Assembly (NCBI GenBank): GCA_049802875.1
Contig: JBARNH010000029.1
Span: 1-17,967, forward strand
Direction: 5' to 3'
Source: Lutacidiplasma sp049802875
GTDB lineage: Archaea > Thermoplasmatota > Thermoplasmata > Lutacidiplasmatales > UBA184
DNA length: 17,967 nt
Part shown: piece by piece, positions 6,015 to 12,340 of the stretch
Layout: each line of letters begins with the position of its first letter
Numbering within the stretch: position 1 is the first letter of the stretch
Position numbers and translations under genes: made by a program
The notes under the pieces: model-generated
Database searches by the model: none
What the model was told of the DNA's origin: nothing
What the model saw: the letters and a program-made list of their open reading frames with translations, nothing else

Positions 6015-6470
6015 CTACCAACCCTCGTTCGCGGGGTCCACCGCATCGCGCTCCATCACCGCGCGTCGGTCGGCCGGGATCGGCTTCTTCTTTCCGTGCT
6101 CATAGTCGTAGCAGACGACGACCGTTCGTCCGCGGGCCGCGACTGTCGACGGCCCCGCGAGCGTGAAGCGATAGAGGAGGGTGAAGCTCGTCGTCCCGAG
6201 CGGTCGCGCGGGAGCGACCTCCCCGATCAGCTCCGCTCCGTACCCGACCGGGGCGAGGTATCGGCAGGTCGCTTCGGCGATGATGATGTCGAGTCGGGAG
6301 GGGTCGAGCGGACCGAGGAGGGGAAGGTAGTAGTCGCAGCGGAGGGTTTCCATGTAGGGAAAGTACGCGACGTGGTTGAGGTGGTTGAGGACGTCCAGGT
6401 CGTGGTACGGTATGGAGAAGTGACGTCGGACGCGCCACGGCTTCGGGTCCGGAGAACGGCGTTCGCGCAT
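6015..6470 (-). CDS. Acyl-CoA thioesterase, 4HBT hotdog family
   Basis: This 151-residue protein has the single hotdog fold of the 4-hydroxybenzoyl-CoA/YbgC/FadM-type thioesterases, which hydrolyse acyl-CoA esters in the cytoplasm. The family signature is visible at residues 22-44 (YHDLDVLNHLNHVAYFPYME), where Asp26 matches the catalytic Asp of Y-x-D-x-D-xx-x-H-x-N-xx-Y. A second block, EATCRYLAPVGYGAELIGEV, is the central strand region where the family reads DYLRPARYGD. The length is typical. The ATG at 6470 sits 25-30 nt from a TATA element (6495-6500 on this strand), suggesting a leaderless mRNA. It is divergent from glyA. The substrate chain length cannot be inferred. Confidence 0.88.
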   Translation of the reverse strand: MRERRSPDPKPWRVRRHFSIPYHDLDVLNHLNHVAYFPYMETLRCDYYLPLLGPLDPSRLDIIIAEATCRYLAPVGYGAELIGEVAPARPLGTTSFTLLYRFTLAGPSTVAARGRTVVVCYDYEHGKKKPIPADRRAVMERDAVDPANEGW

Positions 6471-6492
6471 CGACTCCGTCCACGCCCACGCT

Positions 6493-6501
6493 CCCTATAT
6501 G
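6493..6501. promoter_or_regulatory. TATA element between divergent thioesterase and glyA genes
   Basis: CCCTATATG is the only A/T-rich element in the 6471-6622 gap. On the minus strand it is about 27 nt before the thioesterase ATG, the leaderless spacing. On the plus strand it would start transcription near 6523, ahead of both candidate glyA starts. It is nearly symmetric and may serve both genes. Confidence 0.5.
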
Positions 6502-6622
6502 GGGTCGATGGGGTGGGGGCCGCGGTCGGGTTCGTTTCCCCACCGTGGGCGTGACGCGCGTGCCGGAAAGTTCCAGTGGAAACCGGGGGGTGGGGGGGTC
6601 CGCCCCCGCGGCCTCCGGGGAG

Positions 6623-7915
6623 ATGGCCGCGGTCGTCGCCCGGGTTCGTCGGGCGGTCCGGGCGCACTCGACCCGGTTCGAGCACGCGATCCCGTTGATC
6701 GCGAGCGAGAACCTGCTCTCTCCGTATGCGAAGGAGCTCCTGATCAGCGACTTTCACTCCCGGTACGCCGAGGGTCTCCCGGGCGAACGGTACTACGAAG
6801 GGAACGAGCAGGTCGACGAGGTCGAGACGGTCTGTCTGGACCTGGCGCGGCGGCTGTTCCGCTGTACGTTCGCCGACGTTCGCCCGATCTCGGGGACGGT
6901 CGCGAACCTCGCCGTGCTCAAGGCGCTCGCGGAACCCGGCGACCTCGTGGCGACGAACCGGCTGGCCGACGGCGCCCACATCTCGAGCGCGGCGTTCGGC
7001 GCCTTCGGGCTCCGGGGCGTGAAACCCGTTTACTACGCGTGGGACGTGGAGCGGATGACGATCGACGTCCCCCGAACCCGCGAGATCCTCCGGGCCGTCC
7101 GCCCGAAGCTCTGCCTGTTCGGTCTCTCCCTCTTCCTCTTCCCCCTCCCGGTCGACGAGCTCCGCGGGACGCTCGAGGAGATCGGCGCGCGGGCTTGGTA
7201 CGACGGGGCCCACGTGCTCGGGCTGATCGCGGGCGGTGAGTTCCAGGACCCCCTGCGGGAAGGGTGCACGGTGATGAGCGCCTCGACCCACAAGACCCTC
7301 CCGGGGCCGCAGCACGGGATCCTCCTCGGCGACGGGCTCGACCCCGAGGTCGCGAAACGCCTCCAGTCCGGCGCCTTCCCCGGGGTCACGAGCAACCACC
7401 ACCTGAACGAAATGGCCGCCCTCACGGTCAGCCTCGCGGAACACCTCGAGTTCGGCCGCGACTACGCCCACCAGATCGTGGCGAACGCGCAGGCGCTCGG
7501 CCAGGCGCTCCACGACAAGGGGTTCGACGTGCTCGCCCCGGACCTGGGATTCACCCGCTCGCACACGATCGCGGTCCGGGTCGAGAAAGAGGGCGGTGGG
7601 GAGTCGGTTGCGAAGCGTCTCGCGGACGCGGGCGTCATCTCGAACAAAAACCTTCTCCCGGGCGACAAGAGCTCGAAGCACCCCGGCGGGATCCGCCTCG
7701 GCACGCCCGAGGTGACCCGCGTGGGGATGCGGGAGCCCGAGATGACGCGGATCGCCGAACTGTTCGACGACCTCCTCCACCGCAACCGGTCCCCGACCGA
7801 GGTCGCCGCGCACGCGGCCGAGCTCAAGTCGGGATTCACGACCGTCCACTACTGCTTCGCCGCCGGCGAAGCGGCGTACCGGTACTACGACCTCGTCGGT
7901 CGCGACCCGAGCTAG
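6623..7915 (+). CDS. glyA: Serine hydroxymethyltransferase
   Basis: This PLP enzyme interconverts serine and glycine while passing a one-carbon unit to the folate or tetrahydromethanopterin carrier. With the start at the ATG at 6623 the protein has 430 residues, the usual archaeal length. The start MAAVVARVRRAVRAHSTRFE leads directly to the IPLIASEN motif, as in other SHMTs. Further motifs are GERYYEGNEQVDEVE, RPISGTVANLAV, WYDGAHVLGLIAGG (the PLP-binding Asp) and ASTHKTLPGPQHG, whose Lys (residue 224) forms the Schiff base. An in-frame GTG at 6545 would add 26 low-complexity Ser/Gly residues and is the alternative start. The stop (TAG, 7913-7915) overlaps the stop of the convergent surface-protein gene by 4 nt. 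The C-terminus is complete. Confidence 0.94.
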   Translation: MAAVVARVRRAVRAHSTRFEHAIPLIASENLLSPYAKELLISDFHSRYAEGLPGERYYEGNEQVDEVETVCLDLARRLFRCTFADVRPISGTVANLAVLKALAEPGDLVATNRLADGAHISSAAFGAFGLRGVKPVYYAWDVERMTIDVPRTREILRAVRPKLCLFGLSLFLFPLPVDELRGTLEEIGARAWYDGAHVLGLIAGGEFQDPLREGCTVMSASTHKTLPGPQHGILLGDGLDPEVAKRLQSGAFPGVTSNHHLNEMAALTVSLAEHLEFGRDYAHQIVANAQALGQALHDKGFDVLAPDLGFTRSHTIAVRVEKEGGGESVAKRLADAGVISNKNLLPGDKSSKHPGGIRLGTPEVTRVGMREPEMTRIAELFDDLLHRNRSPTEVAAHAAELKSGFTTVHYCFAAGEAAYRYYDLVGRDPS

Positions 7916-10716
7916 TGCTCGTCGTGGTCCCACTCCGCCTGCACCGCGTCGCGACGGCTCTGCACCTGGTCGAAGAGGTGGACGTCGAGGGTGACCCGAG
8001 CGGCCGGCCGCGGGTCGGGGCCGAGACAGAATCGGGCGACCCCGTCCGCGCCGACGGTCGCGTCGAGGGTGCCGTCCGTCACGAGCGACGCGACCCAATC
8101 GGCGAGGTCCGGCGGGGCCGCCGGTGATCCCCACGCGGCGGCGAGGCCCGCGAGGTCGAGCGGTCCCGCCCGACGCACGATCTCCACCACCGTCGTCCGT
8201 CCCTCCGCGAGGCGTTGGAGCGCCGCCTCGTCGTCCTCCGGCTCGTCCACTTCGTTCCGCGCCGCCCGACGACCCCGGAGGTAGACCGCGGCGCCGATCC
8301 CGGCGCCGAGGCCGATTGCCAGGAGAAGCGGAAGGAGCGCGGCGCCGAGCGTCGGCGACCCGGGGGACCCCGGTACTGCGATCGGGGCGAAGAGCAGGTC
8401 GCCGGCGGCGTCCGTCACCCGCACCGTCCCGGCGAGCGCGCCCGGAGCCGTGAAGTTCGCCCAGACCGCCGTCCCGCCGTTCGGCTCGGAAAACACCGAC
8501 GCGACCGTCCCCGTCGAGCCGCTCCCTAAGGTGGTGGTGATCGTGACGGAAGCGCCGGCCGCCGGGTTCCCGAACCGGTCGGTCACCTGCCACAGAGTGT
8601 CGTTCGACCGGGCGCTGCCCACGACGGTGTCGGGGTCGAACAGTCGAAGGTGGTCGAGGTCCGGCAGCACGGTGACGTTCACGGGACCGCCCGCGACCGA
8701 GATGCCGGAGCTGACGACCAGGTCGAGCGCGACCACGCCGGCTTCTCGCGAGGTGATGCTCACGTTGAGGGTACCGCCGATCCACGCGGCGGCGGGCACG
8801 TCGAACGATCCCGGCGACGGGCTCGCGAGCGGCCCGACGCCCGACGCGTTGACCCAGGGCGAGGCCGAAGGCGAGGACCCACCGGTCGTGAGCTCGATCT
8901 CGGCCGCCGAGGCGAAATCATTCACGACCTCGTCCGCGGGGTCGAGCGCCTGCCAGGCGAGCGTGACCGGCAGGCCGACCTGCACCGAGGCGGTCGGCGG
9001 GGGTCCGACCGGAACCACCGAACTGGCGGCGCCGAGCCCGACGGTATAGGTCGCGGACGACTCGGCGACCGTGCCCAGCCCGTCGACGACGGAGATCGAC
9101 ACCGTCACGAGCCCCGCGACGGACGGAACGAACGTCGCGTTGACCGCTCCGTCCGCGTTCACCCACTCGGAGGTGAGCGGGTTCGATGCGCCCGTGGCGT
9201 TCCACCAGACGCGCGCGGGCAGGTCCCCGCCCGAGATCTCCGCCCCGAGAGAGATCGGCGAGCCGGCCGTCGCGACGCTCCCGTTCCCCGAGAGCGCGAC
9301 GCGGAGCGGCGCCACGATCCGCACGGACGTCGCGGCCGACCGGTTCGTTCCCGTGGCGTCGATCGCCCACGCCAAGGCCGAGTAGCTTCCCGGTGCCGTA
9401 TACACCGGGGCGAACGTCCAGGACGGTCCGGGCGAGGCGAGGCAGACCGCCGGTCCGCTGCCCGCGGCCAGACAGCCTTCAGCGAACGGTGCGGCACCGG
9501 TGCCGTTCCCGACCTCGACGGAAACCAGTACCGTTGCGTTCGCGTACCCGACGGGAAGGGCCGGGAGAAACGCGACCGAGGGGGCGGGGTCCACGGTCAC
9601 GTCCGGGAGTTGTGAGACCGCGGAGGAGAGGCCGTTCGATACCGTGACCGTGGGCTGGGTCTCGCCCACCCCGGGGTACGTGAGCGTCGCCTCGCAGGAG
9701 AAGGCGACGGTGCCGTCGCTGTTCGGGCTCGCGGCACACGGGGTCGTCACCGCGGAACCGTTCAACCCGGGAGTCACCGTCGCCGCGTACGAGTACCCCG
9801 CCGCACCGGTCCCGTTGACCACCGCGGACATTGACTGCCCGACATCCACGAGCGATCGATTCAGGTCGGCGGAGGAGATCGTCGTCCCGACGGAGAGGAG
9901 TTCGACCTGCGCCGGAGGAGTGACCAGAGTACCTCCCGCCCCCGCGAGGCGGGCGACCACGCTGAGGGTCCCGATACCGGCGCCGGGGAGGGCACTCACG
10001 GTCGCTTCGTCTCCCGAGGGCGGCGACGCGTACGTCCATCCCACGCCGGAGAGCGTCCAGTTGTAGGTGGGCGACGCCGGGCTCGGGGACCCGAGCCCGG
10101 TCCACGGAGCGGCGTGCTCCCGCTCGACGCCGCCCGCACTGAACGTCACCGTGGGACCGGCGGGGTCGAGCGTGACCGTGGCCAATGCCGGATAGTAGAG
10201 CACGTGGAATGCCGAGCCGTTCTGGGTCACCTTCGAGAGGTATCCGAGGGGGTTGGGGGAGGTCGGTGCGACGGAGATCGAACCATACGGCGCGGTCACG
10301 GTGGTGCATTCGGCCGGACCGCCCGGCGGGTCCGTGCAGTTCACCACGGGAGTTACCCCGATCGAGAATCCGAACGTTCCGCTCGAGTTCGCCGCGACCG
10401 TGCCGGCCGCGAGAGAACAGACGGTGGAGATGACGGCTCCCGTGGAGTTCTCGGTCACGAGTTCCTCATCGTACGAGAGCGCGAGCGAGACCTTCGGCAT
10501 CGGCGCCGCGCCGTCGATCCGTACGTCGCCCGAGTACGCGTGCAGGTCGCTCGCGCCGGAACACGGGCCGGAGCTACCGAACGGTCGAAGAGGCGAATGA
10601 TCTGCGGCGGCCGGAAGAACGGCGCCGGATCCGATAGCGAGGATCAGGAGCACCAGGCCGATGGCGATCGTCCCCGACCGTCGGACGAATGCACGGTGCC
10701 AAGGTATGGCGGACAC
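7912..10716 (-). CDS. Large secreted surface protein, C-terminal membrane anchor and cytoplasmic winged-helix-like tail
   Basis: This protein has 934 residues, starting at the GTG at 10716, which has GGAG 5 nt upstream and lies downstream of the predicted transcription start. A frame open to 10770 exists but would begin near the promoter. Residues 1-38 are a signal peptide (Arg pair at 12-13, hydrophobic 15-36, then AAAD). Residues about 40-785 are Ser/Thr/Gly/Val-rich with repeated Ig/PKD-like beta domains (for example VSISVVDGLGTVAESSATYT) and one Big/invasin-like segment (WQVTDRFGNPAAGASVTITT). More than a dozen Asn-x-Ser/Thr sequons suggest N-glycosylation. A membrane segment lies at about 789-813, followed by RGRR. 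The 121-residue inner tail (814-934) includes an acidic linker and a winged-helix-like part (TTVVEIVRRAGPLDLAGLAA). It may be an adhesin, a cell-wall component or a sensor. Confidence 0.88.
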   Translation of the reverse strand: MSAIPWHRAFVRRSGTIAIGLVLLILAIGSGAVLPAAADHSPLRPFGSSGPCSGASDLHAYSGDVRIDGAAPMPKVSLALSYDEELVTENSTGAVISTVCSLAAGTVAANSSGTFGFSIGVTPVVNCTDPPGGPAECTTVTAPYGSISVAPTSPNPLGYLSKVTQNGSAFHVLYYPALATVTLDPAGPTVTFSAGGVEREHAAPWTGLGSPSPASPTYNWTLSGVGWTYASPPSGDEATVSALPGAGIGTLSVVARLAGAGGTLVTPPAQVELLSVGTTISSADLNRSLVDVGQSMSAVVNGTGAAGYSYAATVTPGLNGSAVTTPCAASPNSDGTVAFSCEATLTYPGVGETQPTVTVSNGLSSAVSQLPDVTVDPAPSVAFLPALPVGYANATVLVSVEVGNGTGAAPFAEGCLAAGSGPAVCLASPGPSWTFAPVYTAPGSYSALAWAIDATGTNRSAATSVRIVAPLRVALSGNGSVATAGSPISLGAEISGGDLPARVWWNATGASNPLTSEWVNADGAVNATFVPSVAGLVTVSISVVDGLGTVAESSATYTVGLGAASSVVPVGPPPTASVQVGLPVTLAWQALDPADEVVNDFASAAEIELTTGGSSPSASPWVNASGVGPLASPSPGSFDVPAAAWIGGTLNVSITSREAGVVALDLVVSSGISVAGGPVNVTVLPDLDHLRLFDPDTVVGSARSNDTLWQVTDRFGNPAAGASVTITTTLGSGSTGTVASVFSEPNGGTAVWANFTAPGALAGTVRVTDAAGDLLFAPIAVPGSPGSPTLGAALLPLLLAIGLGAGIGAAVYLRGRRAARNEVDEPEDDEAALQRLAEGRTTVVEIVRRAGPLDLAGLAAAWGSPAAPPDLADWVASLVTDGTLDATVGADGVARFCLGPDPRPAARVTLDVHLFDQVQSRRDAVQAEWDHDEH

Positions 10717-10721
10717 CCGGT

Positions 10722-10725
10722 CTCC
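10722..10725 (-). promoter_or_regulatory. Ribosome binding site deciding the surface-protein start
   Basis: GGAG on the minus strand, 5 nt before the GTG at 10716. It favours this GTG over the one at 10770, which would add 18 residues ahead of an already complete signal peptide. Confidence 0.5.
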
Positions 10726-10773
10726 GCCCCGTAGCGCGCGCCGGCCACGGACGAAGGGGCAGCGGCCCACCGA

Positions 10774-10783
10774 GGTTTAATCG
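10774..10783. promoter_or_regulatory. TATA element between surface-protein and DNA glycosylase genes
   Basis: The minus strand reads CGATTAAACC and the plus strand GGTTTAATCG, the single A/T-rich element in the gap. On the minus strand it predicts a start near 10752, giving a leader of about 36 nt for the surface protein. On the plus strand it predicts a start near 10805 for the glycosylase. It may be shared. Confidence 0.45.
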
Positions 10784-10854
10784 TTCCGAAGGCGCCGCCC
10801 CCTCTGGCCGGGAGTGAACGATGCTCCGGGCGACGGCGTCTTACGACCCGGCCG

Positions 10855-11775
10855 GTGCGGAAGGGGGTGTCCCGGCCGACCGTAACCTGGTTGACTCCCC
10901 CGCGGCCGTCGTCCTTGCCGGCCGAGCGGGCGCAACTGGAGTACTCCTCCCGTTCGATCGCGTTCGCGAACGACGGGGCACGTCTCCTCCGTGCCTGGGG
11001 GCCGCCCGAGCGGCCGTGGGTCGTCGGGGTCGAAGCCCGCGGAGGTCGATGGAAGGTCGAGGCCTGGGGCGCGGGGCCGGTCGAAGCTCGTCGGGCGGCG
11101 CGGGAGCTGTTCTCGCTCGACCACCCGCTCGAGCAATTCTATGCCCAGGTGCGCCGGGAGCCGGTCCTGCGAGGCTCGGAGCGCCGGTTCCGGGGGCTCC
11201 GTCTTCCCCGGGACGCGAGCGTCTACGAGGCGCTGCTCCACGCGATCGTGGGACAGCAGTTGTCGGTGCGCGCCGCGAACTCGATCCAGCGTCGATTGTT
11301 CGAGCGCGTCGGCTCCTCGCTCGACGTGGGCGGGATTGAGGTCCCGTGCGTTCCCCCTCCGTCGCGGCTCGGGGCGCTCGCGCCCGCGGAACTTCGATCC
11401 GTGGGCATGAGCGGCGGAAAGGCCACGGCGCTGCGAACCCTCGCCGCTTGGGCGCGGGGCCGGCCGCCCACGACGGGCGAGCTCGCGTCGATGTCGCTCC
11501 CCGACGCAGTGGACGCGCTCGACCGTCTGCCGGGGGTGGGGCGGTGGACCGCCGAGAACGCCTTGCTGCGGGGGGCGGGTCGAACCGACATCTTCGTCGC
11601 GGGCGATCTGGGGATCCGCGTCGCGCTGGAGGAGTATGGGGTGCTCGAGCGGACGCGACCGGAGTCCGAGGTCCGCTCCTGGGCCGAGCACCACTACCCG
11701 GGCTGGGGAAGCTACGCGACGCTGTACCTTTGGAGAAAGCTCACCGCGGACCGCGCCGACCGCGCGGCGGGTTAA
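10855..11775 (+). CDS. DNA-3-methyladenine glycosylase, AlkA-like (HhH-GPD superfamily)
   Basis: This 306-residue base-excision-repair enzyme removes alkylated purines from DNA. The N-terminal half (to about 110) corresponds to the divergent AlkA N-domain. The GPD core begins at LHAIVGQQLSVRAAN (128-142). The helix-hairpin-helix is LPGVGRWTAENALL (225-238), and the catalytic Asp251 lies in IFVAGDLGIR. The C-terminal AEHHYPGWGSYATLYLWR is the typical AlkA ending (RPWRSYAAWYLW in relatives). No Cys-rich iron-sulphur motif is present, so it is not an Nth/MutY type. The GTG start at 10855 is uncertain, and the GTG at 10867 is an alternative. The stop overlaps the convergent thpR stop by 4 nt (TTAA). 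Confidence 0.92.
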   Translation: MRKGVSRPTVTWLTPPRPSSLPAERAQLEYSSRSIAFANDGARLLRAWGPPERPWVVGVEARGGRWKVEAWGAGPVEARRAARELFSLDHPLEQFYAQVRREPVLRGSERRFRGLRLPRDASVYEALLHAIVGQQLSVRAANSIQRRLFERVGSSLDVGGIEVPCVPPPSRLGALAPAELRSVGMSGGKATALRTLAAWARGRPPTTGELASMSLPDAVDALDRLPGVGRWTAENALLRGAGRTDIFVAGDLGIRVALEEYGVLERTRPESEVRSWAEHHYPGWGSYATLYLWRKLTADRADRAAG

Positions 11776-12314
11776 CCCACCGAGGCCGGTCCGCCACGGA
11801 GCGGAAAGTTCCCCCGGGTCCGATGAACGGGTCCCTGAGGGGTCAGCGAGCTCTCCTTCAGGAAGAGCTCCGTCACGTGGACCGTGCGCGGCCCCGGCGC
11901 GGGGACGGACCCTTCGAGAAGTTCCCGGGCGCGGCGTCGCTCGACCCGGGACCGGACGCGGAACAGCGTCACGTGCGGAACGAACTCGTGGGGTTCGGGA
12001 GGGAATCCTATTCGGGCGAGCGCCTCGGAGACCCGGCCGGACAGCTCGACCACTTCCTCCCGGCCCGCGGTCACGCCGACCCAGACCACGCGCGCCGAGT
12101 TCCGCGAGGGGAACGCCCCCACGCCCTCGAGCGTGAAGTCGAAGGTCGCGGTCGCGGCGGCCGCGGAGGCGAGCGCCGCGGCGATCGGCTCCTCGCGGTA
12201 CTCCGCGACCTCTCCGAGGAACCGGAGCGTGAGGTGGGCCGGCGGCCGGGGCGAGCCCTCCCGGCCCTGAGGGTCGCCGGGGTCACCGACCTCGAGAGCA
12301 ACGAACTCGCGCAT
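11772..12314 (-). CDS. thpR: RNA 2',3'-cyclic phosphodiesterase (LigT/2H family)
   Basis: This 180-residue protein of the 2H phosphoesterase superfamily opens 2',3'-cyclic phosphate ends of RNA to 2'-phosphate. Both catalytic H-x-T motifs are present: HLTLRFLG (His27, Thr29) and HVTLFRV (His114, Thr116). The start MREFVALEVG is the usual first strand. The first H-x-T comes at residue 27 rather than near 40, because the helix between strand 1 and that motif is shortened to a Gly/Pro-rich linker. The C-terminal ELFLKESSLTPQGPVH matches the family (LxxSxLxxxGPxY). The chosen ATG fits the family start, and an open frame extends upstream over the neighbouring gene. It lies 26 nt downstream of the ATPase-nuclease gene on the same strand, so it is probably co-transcribed with it. 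In many archaea its neighbour is a tRNA-processing gene instead. Confidence 0.9.
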   Translation of the reverse strand: MREFVALEVGDPGDPQGREGSPRPPAHLTLRFLGEVAEYREEPIAAALASAAAATATFDFTLEGVGAFPSRNSARVVWVGVTAGREEVVELSGRVSEALARIGFPPEPHEFVPHVTLFRVRSRVERRRARELLEGSVPAPGPRTVHVTELFLKESSLTPQGPVHRTRGNFPLRGGPASVG

Positions 12315-12340
12315 CGCGGGGTCCGACGCGCGGTCGGCTC

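Noticed and set aside
5648..6046. Minus-strand open frame opposite the small gene at 5687
   Set aside because: It overlaps the end of the thioesterase gene and has no promoter or protein-like pattern. The plus-strand gene has a TATA box and regular secondary-structure elements.
6227..8785. An 852-codon open frame on the minus strand
   Set aside because: It crosses glyA in antisense and overlaps parts of two other genes in a different frame. Its sequence is low-complexity Arg/Gly/Pro. No real gene.
8650..9615. A 321-codon plus-strand open frame opposite the surface protein
   Set aside because: It is Arg/Asp/Gly-rich with no recognisable domain, opposite a gene with signal peptide, domains and anchor.
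10821..11339. ATG-initiated plus-strand open frame near the glycosylase start
   Set aside because: It is in a different frame from the glycosylase and gives Arg/Gly/Ala-rich noise. The conserved HhH-GPD motifs lie in the frame beginning at 10855.
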